From the NCBI GenBank assembly GCA_963734625.1, contig CAVTHW010000014.1:303629-367628 (forward strand): a stretch of 64,000 nt of DNA, given 5' to 3'. Positions 8,540 to 16,971 of the stretch are shown here, one piece after another. The notes beneath the pieces were generated by a model. It worked only from the letters and a program-made list of their open reading frames with translations. It had not been told where the DNA came from and did no database searches. How positions within the stretch are numbered: the stretch's first letter is position 1; the number at the start of each line of letters is the position of its first letter. This stretch comes from CAVTHW01 sp963734625 (GTDB lineage: Bacteria; Acidobacteriota; Terriglobia; Bryobacterales; Bryobacteraceae). The position numbers and the translations under genes are program-made.

Positions 8540-9469
8540 GTGAAAGAAGAATTGCGCAAAGAGACCAGGCGCCCGGTCAAGGGAGAAGTCGGCGTCGCGT
8601 GGCGGGACAGGAACGGTTTGCTCCAGTTTTGCAACGTTCAGGGGGTGGACCTCTCGGAGGGCGGCGTCGGCGTGGAGTCGGCGGAACCGCTGGATGTGGG
8701 CTCCTACGTTCAGGTGCACGCCGAGCACCTGGGCTTCAGTTGGACTGCGCGCGTTCGTAGCTGCCGGCGTTGGGGTTCTGGTTACCGAATCGGCCTGGAG
8801 TTTCGCGGAGCCCGCGCAGGCGCCGGTCGGGCAGAGTCTGACGAATTTGTCGATTACTACGAGCTGATGCAAATCAGCCCCACCGCGGAGGAGGACACGA
8901 TCACCCGCGTTTTCAGGTTGCTTGCCGCCCGCTACCACCCCGATAACCTCCAAACGGGCGATAACGATACGTTCCTCCTGCTCAAGACGGCGTTTGATAC
9001 GTTGTCCGATCCCGTCAAGAGGGCCGTGTACGACACCGAATACCATTTCCGGCAAACGGAGCCAATGCCGGTCTTTGAAATGAAGGAATTTGTGGTCGGG
9101 ATTGACGTTGAGGTGAATCGCAGGCTGGGGATATTATGCCTGCTGTACAATCGCCGGCGAGTCAATCCGGACAAGCCATGCCTCTCCCTGTTGGAGTTCG
9201 AGCAGATGATGCGGATTCCCCGCGAACACCTGGTCTTTACGATCTGGTACTTGAAGGAGAAACGCCTCTTGCGGACCGAGAGCAATGCGGACTTTGAGCT
9301 CACGGCTGATGGCGCGGAGTTCGTTGAGTCCTCACTTCCAACCAACCGCCTGCTTCAGAAGCTTCTGCATGCGCCCGAGCAATCCAGTGATGCCGACTCG
9401 ACGCCGCGCACATCGACCGGCGCCCAGCCCAGCGAACAGCCCGGCGAAGATCCCGATGGCGTCCTCTAG
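8540..9469 (+). CDS. PilZ domain - J domain - winged-helix-like fusion protein
   Basis: About 309 residues from the GTG at 8540 (ribosome-binding site ggagg). Residues about 5-90 form a PilZ domain, with an arginine cluster ETRRPVKG and the DLSEGG motif (DxSxxG) used by PilZ proteins to bind cyclic di-GMP. Residues about 104-168 are a J domain with the diagnostic HPD motif (RYHPDN, near residue 132), the part that stimulates Hsp70 ATPase. Residues about 185-265 (LLEFEQMMRIPREHLVFTIWYLKEKRLL) look like a winged helix. A J domain tied to a PilZ domain suggests chaperone recruitment controlled by cyclic di-GMP, which is inference. It opens a cluster of cyclic-di-GMP genes. Confidence 0.85.
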   Translation: MKEELRKETRRPVKGEVGVAWRDRNGLLQFCNVQGVDLSEGGVGVESAEPLDVGSYVQVHAEHLGFSWTARVRSCRRWGSGYRIGLEFRGARAGAGRAESDEFVDYYELMQISPTAEEDTITRVFRLLAARYHPDNLQTGDNDTFLLLKTAFDTLSDPVKRAVYDTEYHFRQTEPMPVFEMKEFVVGIDVEVNRRLGILCLLYNRRRVNPDKPCLSLLEFEQMMRIPREHLVFTIWYLKEKRLLRTESNADFELTADGAEFVESSLPTNRLLQKLLHAPEQSSDADSTPRTSTGAQPSEQPGEDPDGVL

Positions 9470-9572
9470 TGAGATGCCACCGAACCACGACCGGGAGGGA
9501 GTGGTCAGCATTTGCGCCGCAGTCCTCTGGCAGCCTGCAGGCCACCAATCGCATTTTCCTGCCAGAACGACC

Positions 9573-9614
9573 GTTTTAGTACCAGACAAACTCATTCGGG
9601 CCTTCCGTACTATT
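9573..9614 (+). promoter_or_regulatory. 42-bp conserved upstream element, copy A
   Basis: The sequence GTTTTAGTACCAGACAAAC, 15 bp, then GTACTATT. A second copy with identical spacing lies at 11271-11312 before the LuxR-type regulator. Within it, gacaaa and tactat are 17 bp apart, so the element may be a promoter with -35 and -10 boxes. It ends 75 bp before the start of the coiled-coil PilZ gene. Confidence 0.55.
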
Positions 9615-9689
9615 TGGCAATTCTAGCCAGGCCAATACATTAGGCCTTAGGACGGCAGCATCATCCGCGAAAGGCCAGGAAACTAGCAC

Positions 9690-10724
9690 ATGTTTGGTTT
9701 GGCGATCGAAAAAGGGAATGGGACAGCGGACCGCCGGTTGCAGTACATGAGCCGGCTGACGGCCGTGCTACACGACGGCGATGGAATTGCCGCCGACATT
9801 GCGTGCGGAGATGTCGCGTCTCCCGCGGCGGAGACGGGGCCTGTTGACGGCGTCAGAACGCACGGGAACCGCCTTGAAGAAGCTGCCCGGCAGATCGCCG
9901 AAGCCCTGAGCTGGACACTATCCGAGGGAGTCCAGGAGATTGGCAAGCAGGCAGCGAAAGACCAGGCCAGGTTGGATAGCACCACCGAAACCTTGGCCGG
10001 GCTTTCGGCGGAGTTCGGCCAAATCAAGACCCAACTGGCCGGCCTTCAGGAGACGGTCGAGTCTCAGACGCCGCAGTGGTCGGGGCTTAACGCCACGCTC
10101 GCGCTGTTCGACAACCGCTTGAGACGTGGCGAGACTGACCTTCTAGGGGCCGAGGAGCGAATCGTCGAATTGTCGACCGGCCAGGTCAGGAACGAACTGC
10201 AGATTCAGACTTGCGCCCTAGCTATAGCTTCCTTAGAAGCTCGCCTCACCGGACTCGGCGAGCGATTCAACGAAACCGACCAGCGCTTGGATCAACACGC
10301 CGAGGTTGCCTGCAGGCTGAGGTCCGTCTGCGAGCGGCTGGAACAAGTTCAAGCCTCGCTCGATGCTCGTTTGGGTCCTCAGGAGCAGACGATCCGGGAA
10401 TTGCAGACTGAAGTTCGGCGCCGCGGCGGTTTGATGGATGGGCTCCTGGGCTCGTTGCGGAGCCTCGAAGGAAGAAGAGAACACCGCTACCTCCTCGACA
10501 AACCCGTCAAGATCGGCCCGGCCGGTCCGGGGGAGACTGCAATCGCCGGACGTGTCGTCAACGCAGCAAAAGGCGGGCTAGGCCTGACTCTGGATGCGCC
10601 TGCGGCTGTCAACAGCGAACTGCGGGTCGATACGGGCGACGAAGCGCTGTGCGGCCAGGTCGTCTACTGCAACCCGGCGGGGAACGGATACGCGGTAGGA
10701 GTGAAACTGGCAGCGGCCAGCTAG
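9690..10724 (+). CDS. coiled-coil protein with C-terminal PilZ-like domain
   Basis: A 344-residue protein without signal peptide or membrane segment. Residues about 60-255 are a long amphipathic alpha-helical region with heptad-like spacing of Leu (LAGLSAEFGQIKTQLAGLQETV and following), predicted to be a coiled coil and therefore a dimer or scaffold. Residues about 262-344 (HRYLLDKPVKIG ... VVNAAKGGLGLTL ... GYAVGVKL) have the strand order of a PilZ domain, but the usual DxSxxG motif reads NAAKGG and the RxxxR is weak, so cyclic-di-GMP binding may be lost or altered. It sits between the PilZ-J fusion and the GGDEF-EAL gene and carries the 42-bp element upstream. Confidence 0.7.
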   Translation: MFGLAIEKGNGTADRRLQYMSRLTAVLHDGDGIAADIACGDVASPAAETGPVDGVRTHGNRLEEAARQIAEALSWTLSEGVQEIGKQAAKDQARLDSTTETLAGLSAEFGQIKTQLAGLQETVESQTPQWSGLNATLALFDNRLRRGETDLLGAEERIVELSTGQVRNELQIQTCALAIASLEARLTGLGERFNETDQRLDQHAEVACRLRSVCERLEQVQASLDARLGPQEQTIRELQTEVRRRGGLMDGLLGSLRSLEGRREHRYLLDKPVKIGPAGPGETAIAGRVVNAAKGGLGLTLDAPAAVNSELRVDTGDEALCGQVVYCNPAGNGYAVGVKLAAAS

Positions 10725-10734
10725 GAATCCACTT

Positions 10735-11007
10735 TCAGTAGAAGCCCGCAGCTCGCCCTGTAATCAGCGCACAATTCCACACAATCAAGAGAGAGAACCA
10801 GCGGTTGTAGATCGTCACCTTTCTGCCAAGCAGTAGGGTTATGCCGGCGATAGCAAAGGCGATCAGCTTGCACATCACCAGACCCAGAATTGGATTGGTG
10901 TGGGCCATCAGCGCCGCAGGGACGCTCATGCCCTCCACCAGTCCCAGGCGCAGGGCCAGTAGTGTCGTCAGGATGTCAGCGATCTGGAGCGAGGTGAATA
11001 GTCTCAT
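10735..11007 (-). CDS. small membrane protein, possibly DUF5658-like
   Basis: A 90-residue, strongly hydrophobic protein on the opposite strand. Three or so membrane segments can be seen: LQIADILTTLLALRLGL near residues 6-22, PILGLVMCKLIAFAIAGITLLLG near 39-61, and RWFSLLIVWNCALITG near 69-84. The layout resembles the short DUF5658 membrane proteins of Acidobacteriota that often lie beside PilZ genes. No function is known. Its stop is 10 bp from the end of the coiled-coil PilZ gene. Confidence 0.65.
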   Translation of the reverse strand: MRLFTSLQIADILTTLLALRLGLVEGMSVPAALMAHTNPILGLVMCKLIAFAIAGITLLLGRKVTIYNRWFSLLIVWNCALITGRAAGFY

Positions 11008-11270
11008 ACGCTACCTCTTCAACATGTACCGGCTGACCGCGATCGAGAATGGACCTGGAACACGATTAGTGGCAGTACCGGAGGCTGTGCGGTACTAGTG
11101 CATTGCGGCAAGTTGACCGTGGGGCAGGCATTCAGCCGGCTCCAGGCAGGATTGCCCGCCCCAGAAAACAGGTGGAATATCGCCAGCACACTAGCGCGCA
11201 CTTCTGACTGTGGGGATTCACCCGCTACGCTTTCTACTAGATCGCCAGGCCCACCTGGCATGGGACGTTC

Positions 11271-11312
11271 GTTTTGGTACCAGGCAAACCGAATAGAACC
11301 TCTAGTACTATT
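11271..11312 (+). promoter_or_regulatory. 42-bp conserved upstream element, copy B
   Basis: The sequence GTTTTGGTACCAGGCAAAC, 15 bp, then GTACTATT. Both conserved blocks and their spacing match copy A at 9573-9614. It ends 67 bp before the ATG I chose for the LuxR-type regulator. If it is a promoter, longer upstream starts of that gene are ruled out. Confidence 0.55.
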
Positions 11313-11379
11313 CGAAGTGATTCACGCCGGCGGTAAATTAACAGAGCACGATCAAAGATTCCTCCAGAGGAAAGAGCTC

Positions 11380-12255
11380 ATGCTTGCCGGAGTGCTGAAT
11401 AAGAAGGACACGGACGGGGAGCGCAGAAGCCTTCACACCAGGCGCAACCGCGCTCGGAGGCAAACCCCGCCAAATTGTATCCGGCAGAAGGGGAAATCCA
11501 GAACTTCTGTTATGTTGTTTGCCGGCGAGCCGATTGCGGCCGCGGGGCTAGCGGCGGCGCTTTCCGGCGAAAGCGGCCTCCAGCTTGTATACACGTGCAG
11601 CAGCACGGCGGACCTGTTTGATGCGCTAGCGAGACGACGCCCCCGGATCCTGCTCTTTGACGCAGTGCCGGAATTCACCCTGAGTATGCTATGGCAAATT
11701 CGAACGGCCGCACCGGATTGCCGCACGATCCTGTGGGTACGGACCGTCAGCGCTGAACTAGCTCATCAGGCAATCGAGCATGGCGTCCGCGGGATTCTGT
11801 CGAAGAAGGAGCCTGTTGAGACGTTGATTGCCTGCATCACGGCGATCGCGCAAGGCGCGATGTGGATGGAGGAGTCCTTGAATGCGAGCCTTGAGGACCT
11901 ACGGTCCGTGCACTTGAGCAATAGAGAGGGCCAATTTGTGGGCCTGCTGTCCTCGGGGATGAGCAACAAAGAGATCGCAGAGCGGTTGAGGCTCTCCGAA
12001 GGGACAGTGAGAGTGTACCTATCCAGGATGTTCAGGAAGGTAGGCGTAAATGACCGCTTTGAGCTGGCGATTTGCGGAGTTCGCAACTTGGCGGGGACGA
12101 GGACGAAGTACGAGCCAGGTTCCAGGGAGGAGCTCAACAGACTGACACCCTGGTTGCGGTCTATCGTGATCCGGAAGCCTTCATTTGGTTTGAGCGCGGA
12201 AAGCGCACAACCGCGCGACGGGATGCTGGCAGCCGCGCGGGGAGCAGGGCAGTGA
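11380..12255 (+). CDS. LuxR/NarL-type response regulator with atypical receiver
   Basis: Start taken at the ATG at 11380, which has agagg upstream and lies after the 42-bp promoter-like element; the frame is open further upstream. About 291 residues. Residues 42-165 resemble a NarL-type receiver. The Asp in ILLFDA and the Lys in ILSKKEP are kept, but the acidic pair after strand 1 is missing (VMLFAGEP), so normal phosphorylation is doubtful. Residues about 183-240 are a LuxR helix-turn-helix (LSNREGQFVGLLSSGMSNKE ... LSEGTVRVYLSRM). It ends with a GTGA overlap with the next gene, so it is co-transcribed and probably translationally coupled with the GGDEF-EAL enzyme. Confidence 0.8.
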   Translation: MLAGVLNKKDTDGERRSLHTRRNRARRQTPPNCIRQKGKSRTSVMLFAGEPIAAAGLAAALSGESGLQLVYTCSSTADLFDALARRRPRILLFDAVPEFTLSMLWQIRTAAPDCRTILWVRTVSAELAHQAIEHGVRGILSKKEPVETLIACITAIAQGAMWMEESLNASLEDLRSVHLSNREGQFVGLLSSGMSNKEIAERLRLSEGTVRVYLSRMFRKVGVNDRFELAICGVRNLAGTRTKYEPGSREELNRLTPWLRSIVIRKPSFGLSAESAQPRDGMLAAARGAGQ

Positions 12256-15113
12256 GCAAACTCGGGATCCTTATGACCTGGCTGAGTGACAGTTGGGGGA
12301 TGGCTACGGCGCTCGGTCTGCTTCTGCTCTCGACCCTGGCATGGGCGCTGAGTCCAATCCTGAGGAACGTCCACGTTCTCACACTGCTGCCCGCCGGAGA
12401 AGTAGATCCAGATCGGCCAGTGGCTCCGCCGGCGAGCGAGTCCGACGCTATGGGAGTCGTGCCGGTGATTATCCAGCAGCGCCCACAGGCATTGGTCGAA
12501 GCACTGGAGGAGCTGCCGACGGGCGTGGCGCTCCTGTCTGGGGACCTCCATGTTCTCTCCGCGAATCAGTCTTTCTGCGGGCTGGTGAACCTGACACCGG
12601 AGGAGTTATTCGGGAAGGCGCTGGAGACCGTACTTCCCGCGGCGCTGGCACAGAAGTGGCCGTCCACGAGGCCTGCGAGCTTCATGGGGACTCACTCCGG
12701 CAAACGACTCCACATCACTCTTAAAGAGCTGCCGTCGGGGGAAGCTGATGACGGACTCCGCGTGGTGCTAGTCGAGGACCTGACCGAACTCACACGCGCC
12801 AAAGCCGCCGCGGCGGAAGTGACCGATCTCTACCAACGGATCCTCAGCACCACCTCCGAAGCCTTCGTGCTGGCGGACGCGGACACCCGCATCATTGACG
12901 CCAACCAAGCAGCTCTCACTCTGCTCGGCTACGCACGTGAGGAGGTAGCCGGGAGGCCTCTCGGCGAAATGCTGGATGACGGGCTCGCCGAGCACGTATG
13001 GGCCGGGCGCCTGGCGTCGGACGCATGTCGATTGGAAGGCATGGCGGTTCACGCGAATTTCCGCCGGAGGGACGGCAGCATGTTCCCGGCCGAGGCGAAG
13101 CTGAACGCGTGGGGGGAGGAACGCGGCAGGTTCTTCCTGGTCAGCCTTCGAGACGCGACCGGGGACCGGCTGGCCGACCTGCTGAGCCGCGAGCGGCTTC
13201 AAGTGGTCCAAATGATCGCTCAATACCAGCCCATGGAGGCGGTGCTGACCAGCTTGACTCAGATGATCGAGCACCAGGTGCCCGAATCTTTCTGCGCCGT
13301 GATGCTGGTGAAGGGTGAGCGACTCGTCACTGCCGTGGCTCCCAACCTGCCTAGAGCCCTCTATCAGATCCTGGACAAGACCCAGATCGGTCCCGGCGGC
13401 ACCTCCTGCGGCATAGCCGCACTTGAGCGCAGGGCGGTCACGATCGCCGACATTACCAGCGCTTCTCCGGCACTGTGGTACCGCGAGGCGGCGGCCGCGT
13501 GTGGCGTGCGAGCCTGCTGGTCCGTGCCGGTCTTCTCCAGCGAGGGAGTGGTTGTCGGAACGCTGGCGCTTTACAGGCGGGAGCCAGGCAAGCCAAGTGA
13601 CGCCGAGATGCAACTGTTGGAGACGGGTAGCCGTCTCGCTTCTGTCTGTATTGAGCAGAGGCAGCTCACAGACCAGTTGGCTTACCGGGCCCGGCATGAC
13701 AGCCTGACGGGACTGCCGAACCGCCTGGATTTCGAGGAAGGGCTGAAGCGCGCATTGGCCCGCGCTCGCCGGTATCGACAGCGGCTCGGGATCCTCTCGG
13801 TCGACCTCGACCGCTTCAAACTAGTCAACGACACGTTGGGGCACGCGGCTGGAGACTGCCTGTTGAGGAAGACGGCCCAGCGCATGCAGAGCTGTCTGCG
13901 GGAGACCGACTTCATCGCCAGATGGGGGGGCGACGAGTTCGTCGCCGGCCTGGTGGAAATCAAGGACCGCCAGGACGCCATTCTTGTGGCCGACAAGCTG
14001 GTGGACGCCTTCAGAACGCCGTTTGATGTGGAAGGACACGAGATTCCGGTCACCGCATCGATTGGTATCAGCGTCTACCCGGAGGATGGAGAGGACGTGG
14101 ACGAACTGATCAGGAATGCGGACCACGCGATGTACGGGGCCAAGGGCTCCGGCAGGAACGGCGCTCTCTCTTATACGCGGGATCTCGGTGAGGTAGACCG
14201 CCAAAGGCTATACATGGAGAACCAACTGGGAGGCGCCCTGGCACGCTCCGAGCTAGCCCTAAACTACCAGCCTCAATTCGATCTCAAGACCGGCAAGATT
14301 GTGGGCCTGGAGGCACTGCTCCGATGGCGGCATCCGCAGTTGGGAGTGGTCCCCCCCTCCAGCTTCATTCCGATCGCGGAGGACAGCGGTTTGATCGTCC
14401 AGCTCGGCACATGGGCGCTCCAGACGGCCTGCCGGCAGGCCCGGAGACTGCGATCGTCCTCGAGTCTACCGATTCGCATGGCGGTAAACGTATCCAGCCT
14501 GCAGTTTGCGCGCACCGATTTCGTGGACGTTGTGGCCAAGACTATCGATGAGGCCGGCATCGATGCCAGCCTCCTCGAACTGGAGTTGACCGAGAGTCTC
14601 TTGATGAAGAACATGGATGAATCTGCCTCGAGACTAAATAGGTTGAAGAAGCTCGGCGTTCTTCTTTCGCTGGATGACTTCGGCACCGGCTATTCCTCCC
14701 TGAGTTACTTGCAGCGGCTGCCCATCGACAGCCTGAAGATCGACCAGTCTTTTGTCCACGATCTGGGAAGCTCGTCAAAGTCGCCCTTGCTGGTGGAGTC
14801 GATCGCCACGCTGGCTCGGAGCCTGGGGATGCTCGCCGTCGCTGAGGGGGTGGAATCATCGGGGCAGTTGAGTGCTGTGCAGACCGCGGGCTGCGACGTG
14901 GTGCAAGGGTTTCTTCTGGGCCGGCCCGCCCTGGCGGAGGATCTGTTTCCCGTTCCAGGGCTCCCCACGGCAGGCCACCCAGGGTTCAGGGTAGTTATGC
15001 CCGCTCGAAGGAGCATTGGATCCCCAGTAAGAAATGGCTGCCTGCCATTGCCCTACTCGATTGGTGGGCGCGCGAGCAACCTTGACGCGCGCCTGGGAAT
15101 TATTGAGAATTGA
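12252..15113 (+). CDS. membrane-linked PAS-PAS-GAF-GGDEF-EAL protein
   Basis: Start taken as the GTG at 12252, overlapping the regulator stop by 4 bp; about 953 residues. One membrane segment (about 15-36) is followed by two PAS-like domains (about 78-185 and 192-305), a GAF domain (about 316-475), a GGDEF domain (about 477-640) and an EAL domain (about 650-900). The cyclase site is intact (WGGDEF near residue 558) with an RxxD inhibitory site (RETD) five residues upstream. The EAL domain keeps EALLRW and DDFGTGYSSL, so both synthesis and hydrolysis of cyclic di-GMP look possible. It is the likely source and sink of second messenger for the neighbouring PilZ proteins. Confidence 0.93.
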   Translation: MSKLGILMTWLSDSWGMATALGLLLLSTLAWALSPILRNVHVLTLLPAGEVDPDRPVAPPASESDAMGVVPVIIQQRPQALVEALEELPTGVALLSGDLHVLSANQSFCGLVNLTPEELFGKALETVLPAALAQKWPSTRPASFMGTHSGKRLHITLKELPSGEADDGLRVVLVEDLTELTRAKAAAAEVTDLYQRILSTTSEAFVLADADTRIIDANQAALTLLGYAREEVAGRPLGEMLDDGLAEHVWAGRLASDACRLEGMAVHANFRRRDGSMFPAEAKLNAWGEERGRFFLVSLRDATGDRLADLLSRERLQVVQMIAQYQPMEAVLTSLTQMIEHQVPESFCAVMLVKGERLVTAVAPNLPRALYQILDKTQIGPGGTSCGIAALERRAVTIADITSASPALWYREAAAACGVRACWSVPVFSSEGVVVGTLALYRREPGKPSDAEMQLLETGSRLASVCIEQRQLTDQLAYRARHDSLTGLPNRLDFEEGLKRALARARRYRQRLGILSVDLDRFKLVNDTLGHAAGDCLLRKTAQRMQSCLRETDFIARWGGDEFVAGLVEIKDRQDAILVADKLVDAFRTPFDVEGHEIPVTASIGISVYPEDGEDVDELIRNADHAMYGAKGSGRNGALSYTRDLGEVDRQRLYMENQLGGALARSELALNYQPQFDLKTGKIVGLEALLRWRHPQLGVVPPSSFIPIAEDSGLIVQLGTWALQTACRQARRLRSSSSLPIRMAVNVSSLQFARTDFVDVVAKTIDEAGIDASLLELELTESLLMKNMDESASRLNRLKKLGVLLSLDDFGTGYSSLSYLQRLPIDSLKIDQSFVHDLGSSSKSPLLVESIATLARSLGMLAVAEGVESSGQLSAVQTAGCDVVQGFLLGRPALAEDLFPVPGLPTAGHPGFRVVMPARRSIGSPVRNGCLPLPYSIGGRASNLDARLGIIEN

Positions 15114-15143
15114 GAATCATGCGGTTCGATTGACGAGACAGAG

Positions 15144-15998
15144 ATGTGGGTTAAGGGAAGACCTAAGACTGACGAACGCCGGGGAGCCCCCCGGGTTGCG
15201 GCTACGGGTAGTGTTTTCGTTACCTGGGAAGCTGACGGGAAGCCGCACGAGGGCGAGGGGAAGTGTGCCGATCTATCGGCGGGGGGCACGAGAATTGTTG
15301 AGTTCCCGGAATCGATTCTGGTTTCGGCCAAGGTGCACCTTCGCTTCATGGCGATTGACTTGGAAGCCGATGGCATCGTCACCTACTGCGCGGAGGATGG
15401 CTCAATCGGGGTGAAATTCGAACGGCTGATGTTCTGCGGGTCACAGATGCGCCCGGCGCCCGTCTCGCCATACGCGAGGACAGTGGGAATTGTCGCCGGC
15501 GCCTGTGTGGTGGTCCTGATCGGGACTGCTGCATGGCGCTATTCCACTACCGGCCGGATTTTGCCGGTGGCCCTATTCAGGAGTCCAACGACCTACACGC
15601 CGGTGACGGCGCCTTCCTTCACCCTCGGTTCTACCAGGGTCGAAGTCCAAGCCGCCCAGGGAACTCCGACGGGAATGGACGAGAATTCATGGATCTATGG
15701 CTCGTCGAGGGTCTACTTCAAGGGTGATCGGGTCGTGGCATGGAACAGCACGCCGGACTTTCCTCTCAAGATGCGAATCGAAGCTGCGAAGACTGCACCT
15801 CTCAGTAAGGACTCTATTGAGATTGGCTCCTCCGCATCCGAGGTGGCGGCTTTGCAGGGATTTCCTCCCGAAGTGAGGGGGGATACGTGGATTTACGGTC
15901 CGTCTGAGGTGTACTTCCGGGATGGCCGGGTGACGGGGTGGAAGAGTTCGCCACAACGGCCTCTAAAGGCTAGGGGCGGAGTGCCTCCCGGCCGCTAA
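15144..15998 (+). CDS. PilZ domain membrane protein with C-terminal tandem repeats
   Basis: A 284-residue protein. Residues about 8-95 are a PilZ domain with the RxxxR motif (RRGAPR) and ADLSAGG (DxSxxG), both intact. A single membrane segment lies at about 113-131. Residues about 153-275 are two repeats of about 53 residues with the pattern GS...EVxAxQGxP...WIYGxSxVYFxxxRVxxW...PLK, which resemble small SmpA/BamE-like or lipoprotein-type units facing outward. A receptor that reads cyclic di-GMP inside and acts through the repeats outside is a reasonable inference. It starts 30 bp after the GGDEF-EAL stop, probably in the same operon. Confidence 0.8.
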   Translation: MWVKGRPKTDERRGAPRVAATGSVFVTWEADGKPHEGEGKCADLSAGGTRIVEFPESILVSAKVHLRFMAIDLEADGIVTYCAEDGSIGVKFERLMFCGSQMRPAPVSPYARTVGIVAGACVVVLIGTAAWRYSTTGRILPVALFRSPTTYTPVTAPSFTLGSTRVEVQAAQGTPTGMDENSWIYGSSRVYFKGDRVVAWNSTPDFPLKMRIEAAKTAPLSKDSIEIGSSASEVAALQGFPPEVRGDTWIYGPSEVYFRDGRVTGWKSSPQRPLKARGGVPPGR

Positions 15999-16017
15999 CA
16001 GCGCCCGGCGAAGTACA

Positions 16018-16211
16018 GTGGAATCGCCGGCGTGCTTGTGGGGCAGCCATTTCTGGCTGCCGCCGGGCTTCGGCCCGGCGTCTTGCGACAGCCCTAAGAA
16101 ACGCCGGCTCAAAAGCCGGCGGCAGGCTGAAAGCCAGACCCCACGTGGGCACTCTGTCTTTGCTGTTGAATCACGTCGGCGTTCACTTTTGTGTCGCGCA
16201 CCCGCCGCGTC
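16018..16211. repeat. dispersed palindromic repeat (family R1)
   Basis: The core is a hairpin ggcagccatttctggctgcc followed by a second hairpin gccgggcttcggcccggc, then a Gly/Ala-codon-like region with ccggctcaaaagccgg. Near-copies occur at 20437-20880 (tandem), 24172-24210 (part), 35982-36085 and 52388-54312 (split by a group II intron). It is non-coding. It directly precedes a gene that has lost its 5' part. Confidence 0.85.
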
Positions 16212-16229
16212 AACCCTAGGGGCAGCATT

Positions 16230-16920
16230 ATGCGAACACTGATATTGTGCGGGGTTGAGCCGGCCCTATGGCGAGGCCGGCGCCGCGGTCAACGTGATCG
16301 GAATGGCGGCCATCACCGGGTTGCCCGAAACCTGGCTGCTCGAAGCTCACTGGTCGTTCGCCAGCATCGAGGGCCTCGACCGGGGTCTCAGCGCATTGCC
16401 GGCACGCTCCAGCCAACCCTCCGATCCTTTGCTGGACCAGGTGTTGTGGTCGACCCGCACCCTGATCGCGCTCTATCGTCCCGGCTGGAGCTATCGTCCG
16501 GCGGACGCGCTGCGGCTCTGGTCGCGGGCCCGCTACGTGCACGTGTCAATCTTGCGCATCCGTCCCGGGACAGAATCCGATATAGGCGACCTGGTGCGGC
16601 TCCGCAAGGCCACTTCGGAGAGCGTCAACCTGGACCGGCCCGACCTGGCTTTCAGGGTGGTTTCCGGCGCGCCCGGCGGCACCTTCATTTTTCTTTCGCC
16701 GCTACTCTCGCTGGCCACGCTCGATGAAAACCTGGCCACGCTGCCGGGCTACGCCAGGGGACCCGCGCCCGCACCAGCCAAGGAGAGCGCGAGGATTGCG
16801 TTCGAAAACGAAATCTCGCAGGAAGACCTGCTGTTCCGCATCGACCCCCGGATGGGTTACGTCTCGGACGCCTTCGCCGAGCCGGACCAGGAGTTCTGGC
16901 GCGGCAAGCCGGCCAGATAG
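16230..16920 (+). pseudogene. secreted protein gene with internal 5' deletion
   Basis: The frame from about 16255 to 16920 encodes about 220 residues beginning inside a domain (VIGMAAITGLPETWLLEAHW...). It resembles an uncharacterised acidobacterial family related to NIPSNAP-like ferredoxin-fold proteins, with a second half-domain RYVHVSILRIRPGTE. The N-terminal strand normally found before this point is missing. An ATG at 16230 in another frame encodes the start of a signal peptide (MRTLILCGV), so the leader and the body seem to have been joined out of frame by a deletion. No clean start codon with a ribosome-binding site serves the body. A standalone short gene is possible but less likely. 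Confidence 0.5.
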
Positions 16921-16971
16921 GCGGCGTGAGGATACCTCCGGGGCTGTGCTAGACTGGCCAATCCGACTCAA

